Of a DNA stretch of 64,000 nt, positions 11,222-23,587 are shown piece after piece. Every line of letters begins with the position of its first letter. Within the stretch, counting starts at the first letter, position 1. The notes under the pieces were generated by a model that had not been told where the DNA came from, did no database searches, and worked only from the letters and a program-made list of their open reading frames with translations. This DNA comes from Sclerotiophoma versabilis (Eukaryota; Ascomycota; Dothideomycetes; Pleosporales; Didymellaceae), in assembly GCA_012274445.1 (NCBI GenBank), contig JAAROD010000081.1, positions 620,001 to 684,000 on the forward strand, given 5' to 3'. A program made the translations under genes and the position numbers.

Positions 11222-13909
11222 ATGGTTCAACCAGCTGTCAGGCATCAGTACCAAGTTGTCGATCTGACATCTGACGATGAGAGCGATGCCTCAACGGACG
11301 ACGAGATCGAGTTTCATGATGCACGGGCTGTCGAAGAGCCAACCGACGATGAGGGATTGCTTGATCTCGACGACCTCCAGGCATACAGATACGCTGAGAT
11401 CGACAACCGGGAAATTATCGACCTGACTGCAATTCCAGACATCGATGTTCCACCGTCACAACACAGCCCACAGGTTGTTGAGGGAATTGGAATGACCGGT
11501 GTGAGTGGTGAAACGGAGCTCATCACCGAAGCGGTATGCCTGCAGTTGGTCCTCGATGTGTTCCCAGACGTCTCCATCGATCATGCTCTCACGATGATCA
11601 AAGAGAGGACCACAGACTTGACACGGACCAAAGAGCACAGCGAAATAATTGTCAACGAGCTCTTAGAAGGCATATATCCTAAAGAAGTGGATGTAGCAAG
11701 TAAGAAGAGGAGGAGGAGGAGGAGGGAGGAGAGTGAGGGAATTAGCGATTACGAGGATGATGAGCGTGACGCTGGGGTGCTCAGCTACGACACAGATGCG
11801 TAAGTACACGTCCTAATCCTACTCATCTTTGATTTGCGCATAAGAGCAGCTGGTGGATCTGACCTCAATCCTGATCCTCACGAGAGCCGGTCTGCGACGG
11901 GCAGTTCCTATCCTCGCGTGAGTAACCTTGTCACCGTCGATAATCCTGCTTGCATGCCACGTCCAAATTATCGATCAATTCATTGAATGCCACATATGAA
12001 GTGGAGGCCGAATTGAAGAGGGCCTTAATGGCGTGCTATCGAATGGCCAGCATTGCCCTGACGCATTCTGCGAAAGATAACCATCAATTATCAAATCTTA
12101 AAAACTACCCACGCTCTTACATTCGTACAAAGAGTTATGGTCTTGCTTTTCAATTGCTAACGTCCTTCCTTTAGCATAGATTTACTGAAGGACGAGCTCC
12201 TTGATGTCCCTGCCAGACACATCGTCAATACATTCAAGCAACACAAGACGCTCTTCAAAACTTACATTGTCCTCGAGGAACAACTTCGTAAATACCAACA
12301 CGCCACGCGTACTTTTGTCAAACCGCCAAGGCCTCGCAACAAGCGTGGTACCGAACTTCTGCTGATCGAACGTGGAAGCCGGCTTCCAAAAGAGCTTCGC
12401 GCAGCGAAAAAGAGGGCCAAAAACGAGATGGGTAAGTGTTTTGTTCCAGGAGCTTCTGTGCTGCAAGAGTCAATCTATTTGCTGACCAAGCCAGTCAAAC
12501 GACGTAGATTGGAAGAAACGCGGCGAACTGAAGATGCTAACCTCCAACGAGCGAGGATGGACGATCAAATGGGCGAATGCCAGTGCTGCTTTACAGAACA
12601 CCCGCTCAACCGCATGGTCAGCTGCAGTGGTAAGGGCATGCATCTATTCTGCATGGACTGTCCCAAGCAGTATATCGAGACCGAGATGGGTCAGTCAAAA
12701 TGTCGACCTGTTTGCTTTGCAAGCATAGAGTGCAAAGGTACTTTCTCTCGTGCGCAGCTACAGCAGATCCTTAGTGAGAAAACATTCGAGAGGCTCGAGC
12801 ATATGCAGCAGCAACAGGACCTCGCCGCAGCAAACCTTGATTTTTTATCCGAATGTCCGTTCTGCGACTTCAAAGCGGAGTGCCCCCCGGTGGATGTTGA
12901 TAAAGAATTTCGTTGCCAAAACACAAGATGCGGCAAGACGAGCTGTCGGCTATGCGATAAGGAAACACATATCCCTCTTAGCTGCGAAGAAGCGAAGAAG
13001 GACGGACAGCTTACACTACGACATGTCGTCGAAGAGGCGATGTCTGCGGCACTTATCCGAAAGTGCAATAACTGTCAACGTCCCTTTATCAAGGATTATG
13101 GTTGCAACAAGATGAGCTGCTCGCATTGTGGGAACAAGCAATGGTAAGTAGATTTTCTACTGCAAGCAGCATGCAGCTGACAGTTTCGCAGCTACATATG
13201 CTCAAAGAATGTTCTTAACTACGAACACTTTGGTGACCCCAAAAAAGGTCGATGCGCTCTCCACGACAATGTCGAGGATGTTCATGAGAAAGCAGTTAAG
13301 AAAGCCGCCGAGGAAGCTATGGCCCAAGTCAGGGCTGAGAACCCCAATCTCTCTGATGCAGATCTTATGATCCAGGTGTCAGACCGTGTGAAGCAAGCGG
13401 AAGCAGCGCGAAAAGGGAAGGCTGCTGAAAGATTGAACGAGTTCCCTTTTGAGATGGCTGGAGACCAGCTTGCACATCGAGTTGGCTTTCCACCAGTGCC
13501 ACAACGCCTAGTCGTTCAGCCACCACCACAGTACGTGCTCCCCTTTCCTGACGTTGAAGATCATCACTTTCCATTCCCACCTGCTTTTGAAGACGAAGCA
13601 GAAGAAGAGCTGGGATTCATTGGAAATGCACATCCAGGCTGTGCGGGACCTGACTTCGAAGGTCCACATCAGGAATGTCGCCGACCCTCATTTCTTGCTC
13701 CTTTTCCTTTTCCACTCGTTCCAGGATTCCATTACGACGGTTACTATCAGACATTGTACCATCCTTTGACTGGGATTAATTTTGATCCCTTGGATGGCAT
13801 TCTTTACAATCCATGCACAGGCGTCGTCTTTAATACGCGTTCCGGGCGATTATTTCGTATCCACCCACCCCCAAATTACCCTGATTATCAACGCTATCGT
13901 CGTCACTAG
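11222..13909 (+). CDS. RBR (RING-IBR-RING) E3 ubiquitin ligase, RNF216-like
   Basis: Multi-exon gene. Exon 1 (11222-11799) encodes an acidic N-terminus with two hydrophobic-acidic stretches, QVVDLTSDDES and EIIDLTAIPD, that look like SUMO-interacting motifs, then a CUE-like LQLVLDVFPDVSIDHALTMI helix pair. A short exon probably spans 11845-11917. The join between 11918 and 12174 is unresolved. Later exons are clear: 12175-12431, 12495-13143 and 13192-13909. The catalytic part begins GECQCCFTEHPLNRMVSC (first RING), followed by an IBR (SECPFCDFKAECPP..C..C) and a second RING (CNNCQRPFIKDYGCNKMSC, then CGNKQCYICSKNV after splicing). The YGCNKMSC cysteine is in the position of the active-site cysteine of RBR ligases. 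RNF216/TRIAD3-type enzymes have this order with an atypical RING1. The C-terminus holds YxPxTG-type repeats. Substrate unknown. Confidence 0.8.
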
Positions 13910-13930
13910 AATTCTAACCTCTTTCACTAG

Positions 13931-14537
13931 GCCTCATGGTAGAATCGGCAACGCACTTGGAGCAGTATACAATGGACTTGCCGCTGCCGTTGGATGGCCA
14001 GGTGCTCCTGGTAGGCCCGAACCTTTTGCAGTAGTACACGCACAAGCACAGCAGCTTGAGTATCCAGCCCAACATCTTTTTCAGCCTCAATTCCGTGCAC
14101 AGCAGCTCTTTCAACACGCCATTAACCCCTTAGCGCCCTTAGACCCAGGTGCGCAAGCAGCGCAAAATCGGTTCCAGCAACAACTTCGGGCCGCAGATCG
14201 TCGAGACCAACAAGACCTACTACAAGGCCAGATTGACAGGGTAAATGCAGACCGACAGGTTCGGCGCAGTCGTATGCAGGATCTACGGCAGCGATACGAC
14301 GAACTCGAAAGAATCAGGAGGCGTTTGGATAATAGACTGCAGCCGAGAGTACCTGCGTTGCCCGCACAACCCGCATTTGGAATCGACGGACCACCAGTCA
14401 ATGGCCATGATGCCGAGGCGGGCGGTGGTGTAGGTGGTGGTCTAGCGTTCGGTGGGCTGGATGCCAACCGTGCGGTCAGAAGGAGGGAATTGAACAATTG
14501 GTTTGAGGAACAGCTGAGGAACGTGCCAAGGCAGTGA
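13931..14537 (+). other. Probable C-terminal coding tail of the RBR gene
   Basis: After the stop at 13909 another plus-strand frame stays open to 14537 and reads like protein: Q/A-rich (HAQAQQLEYPAQHLFQPQF), a probable coiled coil (MQDLRQRYDELERIRRRLDN), and an ending AVRRRELNNWFEEQLRNVP. A CTAAC site and TTTCACTAG precede it at 13,914-13,930, like an intron end. No donor near 13,900 joins the two frames in phase. The only phase-compatible donor I found (13756) would remove 50 plausible codons. It may be a further exon, an alternative 3' end, or the result of a small indel. Confidence 0.45.
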
Positions 14538-14661
14538 GTTTCTTGTGTTAGGACGGCATCATCAGCATAGCATGGATATGGAGCTGGCGTTCTGAGTGGC
14601 TCTTTAAGTCTATCCTAGGGCATTACTAGAGTCTCGTGACTCCGTCTAAATCGTAACATTG

Positions 14662-15642
14662 TCACTTCATCCCACTATCTCCCGAGCTTGTCGCGAAACT
14701 GAATTCAGGCTTCTCTTCACTTGTCCGCCTGCCCCCTCCAAATTTTGCCCTCCCCTCTTCTACCCACGTTTCGAATCTAAACGTCCCCGTCTCTACTGTC
14801 CTGATCGGCGTCACCCTCACACCTCCCAGATCCTCGCCTTTTTTCCTCGTATCCTCCGGTCCCTCACTCTCCTGCGTCGAACCTTCCTCGTCGCCATCCT
14901 CCACCCTGGCACGCCTAATGGTCTTCCTCCCTGTCTTCTGCAAACTGGGCTGCACCGGTACCCAAGCCTGCGGGTGTCCCACCGGCGGGTCCACGTCCGC
15001 TTCGTCCTTCAATTCCATGGCGATGTTGAACGAGCATTTCTCCGGTAAGGGCTTGAGCTGAGCGCAGCGGGTAGTTAGCGATATGAGTGCGGCGCGCATC
15101 TGCTCGGCGAGGTTTGTGTCGACGCCGATGTCGAAGGCTGGGAGTTCACCGTTTCCGCTACGGTTGGACGTTGCGCCGCCATCTTCGATATGTTCGTGTT
15201 CCTCTTCGTCTGTTCTGTCATCTTCAAGATCAGGCGAGACGGAGCGCGATGACGCCTGTGATGAAGGCTGAGACCCCCACTCCAAGACAGCATGTCGATT
15301 GTCTGGATCTACGACAGGGAACGCTGAGACATCGATCATGAAGCGCTCCATGATCTTTACGTCCCCGGTACCCTTGCCACTACCATTCCCGTAGCTAAAG
15401 ATCACAATGCCAAGGCGGGATACAGTGCCTTTAAGCAATTCGGTGTGCACGGCGTTGATGGCGTCGCGGATCCAGTTGCAGACGAGCGGGTGACGCGATT
15501 GGTAAGCCGAGGTGTTGTGGAAGCGTGAGTGCACGAAAGAAGTTCGTGGGTAGAGGCTGCGCAGGTAGAGGAGCGTGTGGACGTATGCGGTTAGGAAATT
15601 GGCGAAAGCGTCGAGTGTCTCGGTGAACGTTGCTCCTGCCAT
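14662..15642 (-). CDS. REV7: HORMA protein Rev7/MAD2B
   Basis: Single exon, 326 residues from the ATG at 15642. The N-terminal HORMA part (about 1-115) begins FTETLDAFANFLTAYVHTLL and continues LRSLYPRTSFV and WIRDAINAVHTELLKG, the recognisable MAD2B/Rev7 pattern. The segment VSRLGIVIFSYGNGSG, then ERFMIDVSAFPVV, completes the core. An acidic serine-rich insert (about 125-165) is followed by AEQMRAALISLTTRCAQLKPLP, which returns to the HORMA fold and contains the safety-belt region. Rev7 bridges Rev3 and Rev1 in translesion DNA polymerase zeta. The gene is convergent with the RBR ligase (124 bases from the putative tail). It is longer than yeast Rev7 (245) because of the insert and a disordered C-terminus. 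Confidence 0.85.
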   Translation of the reverse strand: MAGATFTETLDAFANFLTAYVHTLLYLRSLYPRTSFVHSRFHNTSAYQSRHPLVCNWIRDAINAVHTELLKGTVSRLGIVIFSYGNGSGKGTGDVKIMERFMIDVSAFPVVDPDNRHAVLEWGSQPSSQASSRSVSPDLEDDRTDEEEHEHIEDGGATSNRSGNGELPAFDIGVDTNLAEQMRAALISLTTRCAQLKPLPEKCSFNIAMELKDEADVDPPVGHPQAWVPVQPSLQKTGRKTIRRARVEDGDEEGSTQESEGPEDTRKKGEDLGGVRVTPIRTVETGTFRFETWVEEGRAKFGGGRRTSEEKPEFSFATSSGDSGMK

Positions 15643-16291
15643 AATGGCTGGAGTATCAGCCTGGGGCTGCAGTAAGGTTGCAGTGCGCAGGGCGGCCTCG
15701 AAAATGAGAGCCGCACTGTTGGTGTTGACAGGGCCACAGGGTTCAACGCGTCATCGCGTGAGCATGTGACCTGCCATGATAGAGAACGCTTCCTGCAAGA
15801 ACGACGGCGGGGATGCCCTCACAGCAGAGTGCTGGGCTTCCTTGCAAGAGTTGGGCAGGCGCACCCAACAGCATCGTGACGGGAGACTCGAAACATCTTC
15901 TTCCGCCAAAGATTCTGTGATTGGCCAGGGTCATCATCAACAGTCCTACCGGCACATGCACTTTTGCTTCTTCTTTCTCCAGCTTGATTACGTGCAGCGC
16001 CTCATTACCTCTGCATTGCATATCATTGCATAGCGTTGCATTGCCTTTTCGCCGGCCGACCTCTCGACCCCACTTGCGTCAGTCTGTCGGGCACAAAACT
16101 GCCAGGCTTCACCATCGGCGTGCCCCTCCTCTGCGGGTCGCGTAACATTTCGCCAGGCTGTTGCTGTTGACCGCCCCAGCTCTGCACCACACCAGACGCG
16201 TCGCCCGCCGCATCCTACCCAGAGCATTCCAACGCGGGGAACGCTAGACGCGCCCACTAGCCTTCTGCGCGCACGCCCCTCGTCAGCAGCA
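15643..16291. promoter_or_regulatory. Bidirectional promoter between REV7 and KAP114
   Basis: About 650 bases separate the two divergent start codons. A GCATTGCATATCATTGCATAGCGTTGCATTGCC tract with four GCATTGCA-like units lies at about 16,012-16,045. The final 200 bases before the importin ATG are C-rich. No ORF looks real. Confidence 0.4.
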
Positions 16292-19200
16292 ATGGAGGAC
16301 CAGCTAGTCGCCCTGCTGGCCGCAACCCAGTCAGCCCAAGAGACACCGCGCAAACATGCCGAGCAGCAGCTCAAGTCCTTCTACGGCCACCAGGAGCTGC
16401 CCCTCGGGCTCGTAGGCATCGCCTGCCATGACAGCGTGCCCCTCAACATCCGCCAGGCCGCCCTGCTGACGCTCAAGCAGCTGGTGCTGGCCGGCTGGAG
16501 TGCCAACTTCGACGAGTTCAAGGGCCAAATCCTAGTCACCGACGAGACGAAGGCGCAGATTCGCCCACAGCTGCTCCAGCTAGCGACGACAGATCACCTC
16601 GACCGCAAGCTCAAGGCCGCCGCCAGTCTGGTTGTCAGCAAGATTGCTGCCGCAGACTACCCGGACCAGTGGCCCGATCTTCTCGACAGCCTCCTCCAGC
16701 TCATCCCACATGCCACCGACGGGCAATTGCACGGAGCACTGAAGGTGCTGAGTGAGCTAGTTGACGACTGCTTCAATGAGGTCACCTTCTTCGGTGTAGC
16801 GCCCCAGCTCGTCAAGGTCATATACGATGTGGCAGCAAACGAGCAGAGGCGGCCACAGCACCGAGCACTGGCCTGCAGTGTTTTCCGTGGCTGCTTCGAT
16901 ATACTCGAGATGATTCTGGAGGACCACAAGGCATCAGTTAAGGGCTTCGCGGATGAAGTACTCAAGGAGTGGCTTCCTTTCTTCATCAGTGTCCTGAATA
17001 CAAAGCTGTCGGACCCTCCTTCAGAGCAGGAAGAGATGGACGAAGCTCCCAATGCCGAAACATACAAGGGCCTCATTTCCCTCAAGCTCCAGGTTGTCAA
17101 GGTAAGCAGCAACTGCTAACTTCACAAGCTTAGATCCAGACTGACCGTCTTCAGGTCCTCATGCGCGTTCGGTCCGTCTTCCCCTCCATGCTCTCGCCTC
17201 ACAGCCTTGTCTTGTTCCAAGCGACCTGGGAGGAGTTATCGACACTGCAACCGGCATACCACCTCATGTACATTGAGGAAGAGCGACAGAGCAGGCTCGA
17301 AGATTCCGATGGTCTACCATACACTCTAGACTTCCTTGTTCTCGAGGAGCTTGACTTCATGCAAGCATGTATTCGAGCACCTCCAGTTCGTGCCCAGCTC
17401 GAGCAAGAGCTCCAGCACCAAGCTGCTGAGAACTCATGGGTCACTGAAGTTATGAAGCTGGCTGTTGGCTATGCGCAGATCACAACTGAGGAGGAGGGAC
17501 TTTGGGACATTGACGTCAACATTTTCCTCAGCGAAGAGACAAGTGTGACCGCCAACTACACTCCTCGAACCGCGTGCGGGGATCTGGTGATCAAGCTTGG
17601 GGAATGGCTGTCTGAGCCAACCATCAACGGTCTTCTTGCCTACACACGGGCCTTGTACTCAGGCACTGAGAGTTGGAAGGCCAAGGAAGCTGCGCTATAT
17701 GTCCTCAGCCAGATGCTAAGCGATTTCCAGGATACCGACAAGCAGGTCAGCCCCGAAGCCGCGAGCGGTTTTGTCGACTTCACCCAATATGCCATGCGAC
17801 AACCGGATGCTTTCCTCAGAGCGCGTGGATACCTGATTGCTGGAAGCCTGACCCGGACGTCTGGCGATGCCCTGCAGCAATTTGCCCCATCTTTCCTCGA
17901 AGCGTCACTGCAAGCTATCTCTAATGACGAGTCCGATGTAGTCCGAGTATCCTGTATTCGCGCTTTGCAGTTTTATCTGCAGGCTCTACCTGCCAACGTC
18001 ACGCAACCCCTACAGCCGAACATCATCCACGCAATTCAGGAGTATCTCAACACACAAGACATGCAGGAACTGGCCGATAGTGACGACCTGATGGTCACCT
18101 TGGTTGAGACTCTGAGAGATGCTATTCTTATTGACACGCGAATTTGCATCACGGCAAACGGTCTGGACCTATTATTCTCGGTGGCTAGCCACGGAGCGAA
18201 CAACTTCCAACTCACAATGCTGGTCAATGAGACCTTCGAAGAAGTGACTCAATCCATTGCTTGTATGGGAGGTGACGCGTATGTCAACCTGTGTGCGAAA
18301 GTCCTTCCCTCACTCACTGCTGCATTCGATGTCGGCAACCTCACCGAGGAGAATGCTCTGACCAACTTGGCTGCTGAGCTTCTTGGTGTTCTTGCTGAGT
18401 ATGGTCCTGAGCCCCTACCTCCTGGCTTCGTCGCAGCTACAATGCCCAAGCTCACTCGACTGCTTCTTGGTGCTACGGATGAGGAGCTGCTCAAGGCTGC
18501 CACCATTGCGGTGAAGAACATTATCTCGCACGATCACCAGCAGCTGTTCGAGTGGCGCGACGACACTGGAAAGGCGGGACTCGAAGTCGTCCTTCTTATC
18601 ATCTCACGCCTCCTATCCTCTGCCTCTGACCACGCCGCTGGCGAAGTTGGTTCTCTCGCTGCCGAGGTCGTAGAGAAGGCTGGCCACGAGAGGCTTGGAC
18701 CTTACCTCGAGGAGCTTCTACGAAGCGTTGCATCACGTCTTGCCACCGCCGAACAAGCGCAGTTCATCCAGAGTCTGACCCTCGTCTTTGCACGACTTAG
18801 CTTAAACCACGCTTCAGAGGTGGTAGAGTTCCTGGCGCAGCAGAACATCAACAACCAGAATGGTCTGCAGGTCGTCATGGCGAAGTGGCTTGAGAATTCG
18901 ATCAACTTCGCTGGTTATGACGAAATCCGCCAAAAGTACGTATCACAAAAGCATGTTCAGGCCGTAGTATATAGCCTCTGTCGTGCACAATGTCCGCTTC
19001 GCGACGTGTTTGAAACTGTGCTGACGACAGGTAGTGTCATTGCTCTTTCCAAGCTGTATGACTTGAAGGACAGCCGGCTGGCAGCGATTCAGGTCAAAGG
19101 CGAGTTGATTCCGAATACCGATGGCCGCATCATGACAAGGAGTCGCGCAAGGACCAGTATGGCCTTTGGTTTCCATATCGGGCGAACTCAGCTAACCCAC

Positions 19201-19578
19201 CTGACAGATCCTGATCGATGGACAATCGTTCCCGCCACCCTTAAGATCCTAAAGGTTTTGATTGTTGAATTGCAGTCAGCCGCGGGTGCGCCGCTTGATG
19301 CAAACACTGCAGCCGAACTCGCAGAAGATGGCTCGGATGACGGCTCTTGGGAAGATGAGCCAAACCCGTTCGTCGACCTTGGCAGCGGCTTCACGAAGGA
19401 GCAGCTGATGGCATATGCTGCGGATGATGGTCCCAGCACTGGCCGCCAGCGCGACGATGAGACACAGGCCTTTCTTGTCGAGTTCTTCAAACGCGCCGCA
19501 ACGACATCTGGGTTTGCCGAAGAGTTCGGTCAACTGACTGCTGAAGAGCAACAGAGGTTACGTGACAGTGCTGCGTGA
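16292..19578 (+). CDS. KAP114: Importin-9/Kap114 karyopherin
   Basis: Two exons, 16292-17101 and 17155-19578, with a 53-nt intron (GTAAGC to TTCAG, CTGACC branch-like site). The product is 1,077 residues, close to the importin-9 size (about 1,040). The importin-beta N-terminal domain is seen at about 20-95 (AEQQLKSFYGHQELPLGLVGI; NIRQAALLTLKQLV). It is followed by HEAT-type helices (YPDQWPDLLDSLLQLIP) and a near C-terminal acidic segment SDDGSWEDEPNPFVDLGSG, typical of the importin-9/Kap114 branch. Kap114 carries histones H2A-H2B and TBP into the nucleus. A single long exon after one early intron is normal for such genes. Confidence 0.9.
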
Positions 19579-22500
19579 GGATAGGAATGACAATAAGACG
19601 ACATGTTAGAGCGGGTTTGGACATGACAAGAGCCTAGTCAACGCGTAGCTGTGTGGACAGAAAGATCGCAGCATTATGGCAATGAAGTTCTGCAGGAGCG
19701 TTCGACGCAATGCAGGCTACGAAGTACAGGCGATCACATGGATGTTCATGTAGCCAATAAAAAGTAGACCGACATGCGTAGGCATCTCACTTATGCAGGA
19801 GCTGCGGTTACGCAGTGAGGACTTGGGCCTGTTGCTCTTCTTGATTCCCGAGTTAAGGTGTGCTAGGAGAGAGAGCGCCTTCTTGTCCACTGGGTCGCCA
19901 CCAAAATAAATCACTTTCTCATCTTTCGCACCACTCTCCGCACATTACTCCCGCAGACCTCACGCTCTGATGTTATATTACAGCTCTTCAATACCTCAGG
20001 CTCGACAGCTCCGCAGATCAGGCCATGAGTAACATCGTGCTGCCTTCGGGTCCATCCACAAGTCCCAAACGAGAGAGGACAAGTGAGGCCCGTAAAAAGA
20101 ATAGAAAAATAAAAATTATCTAAACCATATTTGTTATCGATGCTGTTGCACACGCTCGAAGCCTTGGGTTTTGTCACGCTCAGCTATTTGATATGCGAGA
20201 TACGATCCTCAAGTCTACCAAGCCTTTACTTTGACGAGCAGGGTTGCAAGCAACAGATGACGTATATTTCCGTGGAATGAAACAAAACACTGGCAAAGAC
20301 TGAACAAAACGCACATACAAGCGAGGCATACATGGGGGTATCCAAGAGAATGTTCACAAGGGGACATTGGGTACGTAGCAGCCTAATGCGGGGTTCGAGT
20401 TCGAGTTCGAGTTCGAAATAACTAAGGTAAGCAAACACAGCTACCTTTACCAAAGTTCTCGCATTACCCGGCCAGTGTGGCGTGTGTTTCTCACCTATTC
20501 GGATCTGCCTTGGCCGAGAGAGAGCGGAGCCAACATAGCCAGTGAAGACCAATACCACCTTCCAATTACTAAGGAAGAGCATTGAACGTCCAGAATACAT
20601 ACAAACTGGTGTACCAAGACCAAATCCACCTCCAGACTATAGGCGGCAGCGACACTATCAAATGTTTGAGCAAGACTCCAAGACGATTGGCTGTGAGGAG
20701 TGAAGAGAGTGAGACCGTCAGATCATCCACGTATCTTAAAGCACACAGTGAGCAGCCAACCGATGCTCGTAAAGCGGGTAGGAGATGAATGTTGGCGAGT
20801 GGCTGGTTGACTGCTGCCTGGCCTATCTCTTCCCCTGCAGTCGGTGTGTCTATTCGCCCTCCCCTGATGTTTGACACACGACATGCGAACGACATGCCAG
20901 CGACATGCGTATGCGCCGTGACACAAATGACTCCACTTACCTCGACCTGTCGACTAGACACGCTCGCATGATGTCAATGCCTTGTTATTGCTGGGAGTGC
21001 CATGTTGGCGGTTTGGCGAGGTAGTTGGACAGGCAACCCTTGTTTCTGACTCACCGAAGCATTTGGACCGCGATATGTCACACCGAGGTTGCGAATGAAA
21101 TGTGGAGGCGAAGATATGAGATCTTCATGGGAAGAAATGAGAGAGGCGGAACGATGCCGGGTCAGCTAAAGGTTGTACCGTGCGTGAGTCAGTGGGACGA
21201 GCATGTTGAGGTGATTCAACAGTCGCTGTTGGGTCGCCTCTCTCGGGCTTGCAAGTTGAGTCAAGGATGGAAGAGCAGCTGTGAAGTTTCACGCTGTAGT
21301 GATAGGCAAAGGAGTGTCGAGAGACAAGCCAAGCAATGCTAGCAGACGAGAAGAGAAGATTCAGTGGCGGCAAGCCCGAGGAAGCCGACTTGCTGAGCTG
21401 GACGTTGCGTGGTACTGGAGATGATTCGTCGCTGCACAGGGGCTGTGCTCGCCACAGGCAAAGGCAATGTTTCGCATTGTTTCGCTCTGAGTCTGGCGTG
21501 GTCTTTGGTCAAAGCATGTGAGTGGTATACCTCAAGGTCAACTGCACCGCCACAAACATCGGTAATAGTACGTTTGCGTATTCGGTCCAACGCCAAAAAT
21601 GCACCGGACAATACGAGCGCTTCGTTGGGCTGCAGCGTATTTCGGAGCACTATGATGCAAGCTGGCCAGCTCGCATGAAGTACGTAGTGCGCTACAGAGG
21701 CTCAGCCTGCAGTGAGGTCGGCCAACGTGGCAGTGGCGCAAACTTGCAGCACAGTCTGTTACGCGCGATAGGGCTGGCGATGCTGCGTGAACCCGAGGGA
21801 GCTGCACCTCAGCAATATGGTTTGTATACTCGCTTTAGTCACATTTCGCAAGACAACACCCGTCTGAAGCTTGGACGCGGACGAAACGATCTTGTACTTC
21901 GGTCCTTCCGCACAGTAGTCCAGAGCGTTTTGTTTGTCACCCAGATCAGGTTTTCGCACCCATTTGACGGTGAGACATTGCTTTCGCACGCGGAGCAAAA
22001 AAAGTTGAAGAGTCATAGAAACGCATGGAGGGTGAGAAACGCAAGGTGAGTTGTCTGATAACAGAGTGGGTGCTAAAAAAAAATGGCAGAGTCGGAAATG
22101 CATTGTGTGGGCTCGCTAGGAGGGAAAGCCGTCTCCAAACAGCAGGGTAAAAGTAATTTCGGTCCAATAAGAGGCGGGTTTGAAGTTGAAAATCGAAATG
22201 AACTGTGTGGCGAGGGATTGCAGGGGACGCATTGACGGAGCTTCAAGAGCATCGTACGCACGGGGCAGCAGGCTTCATGCAAAGCACGGGTAGAGGGGTT
22301 TGGTGGTCAGCCAGTCAGAGGCAGCAGGCGGCGCAGATAGTCTAAATGTGGTATGGTTCTCATGAGCGGGGAGATGATTTCCATGCAGCGCGGCCATTGC
22401 TTTGTTGTCGTGGTTCCCCGTCGAATCAGAGTGGCGGCGTAGGAGCGGTATGCAGCAGCAGTGGGCCAAGGTCAACGATGCAAATGGAGTGAACAAGGAG

Positions 22501-22818
22501 GGGCAGCAAGTAGCGGTAAACAACGAGATGCTCGCAGCGGTGACTGGCGCAGTGTGCGAGACGAGTTGAAAATTTTCGCGCGGCAGGGAAATTAGGCTTC
22601 GTACTGTGCGTGAAGGAGAGTTTGCCCCGGAGGTCTGAGCAGCTGGGTGTGGTGTGTGCGGCTCTGAAGTGATAGCAGGGCTTCCCCAGCAGGCAGCGGC
22701 GGCCGACTCGGGACGACGTTGGGTGGAGGACTCCCGCTGTTTCAAGGACTCAGTCCAGCAGGCAGCCGTGTGCCGCAGCGACGGCTCCTGCGTAGTCTCG
22801 GTGCTAGTCAAGGGGGTA

Positions 22819-22890
22819 GCGTGCCGAAGCAGAGTTGAAGAAGCGTGCCGAAGCAAAGTCAAAGGGCATGCCGAAGCAGAGTCGAGGAAG
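22819..22890. repeat. 24-bp tandem repeat, three units
   Basis: Three imperfect 24-bp units at 22819-22842, 22843-22866 and 22867-22890 share the core TGCCGAAGCA(A/G)AGT. The unit length is a multiple of three but no gene is established here. Confidence 0.8.
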
Positions 22891-23506
22891 TGGTGGCGGA
22901 CTGGATGAGAGGCGGTGGAGTATGTTGTGAGCGATACGAGTCTGTGTACCATGACTCCCTCCAGCTCGGTAGGCGATAGTTCTCAGCAGATTTGAATTGC
23001 GTACGACATGCATGTGGGAGCATGTAGGCACGCAAAGGCCAAGCTGCGGCACGGCGCTGGGGGCTCTGGGAAGTGGGCCGGCACTCTCGTCTGCGCACTG
23101 GAGAGTCGGGCCCGGGCGGCACCAACGAACCGTCAGTGCCCAAGGCGGCCGGGCGAAGGAGCTGCTGGAGGGCGGAGCGGAGGCGAGTGGATCGCTGAGA
23201 GTCAGAAGAGGGACGGTGGAGGGTTGTGAGGGCAAGCAAGAGGCGCCGGTGCAGGGAGAGGTCGAGTGCGGCACGGCGGCGTCGGTGAAAGAGCAAGATG
23301 CACCTGTGGCTCAGCGAACGGGCAGCGGTTTGGCGTGGTGGAGCTGGGCAGGGGCTACGGGCATAACTGCGCGTACCAGTACAGTACCAGGTATGGTGTT
23401 GGAAATAGCACCCGTCGCCCGCGCACACAAGGCGACTGATGACATACATGCTCGCGCCGTTAGGCATCAACGAGCCTCCGTCACGTGCGCCCGCAGCGAG
23501 CACCGA

Positions 23507-23587
23507 GAGGCGGCGCTATGGGCAGAGTCAGAGGCGGCGATATGGGCAGAGTCAGAGGCGGCGATGTGGGCAGAGTCAGAGGCGGCC
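23507..23587. repeat. 24-bp tandem repeat, about 3.4 units
   Basis: Units at 23507-23530, 23531-23554 and 23555-23578 plus a partial copy follow the pattern GAGGCGGCGATATGGGCAGA then GTCA, differing at one or two bases. If translated on the plus strand it would read EAAxWAES repeats, but coding status is doubtful. Confidence 0.85.

Noticed and set aside
22275..22952. Minus-strand ORF of 225 codons
   Set aside because: Composition of His/Ser/Thr/Pro with no domain, and it overlaps repeat units; likely accidental.
23507..23587. Possible CRISPR-like array
   Set aside because: Units are directly adjacent without spacers, in a fungal genome; ordinary tandem repeat.
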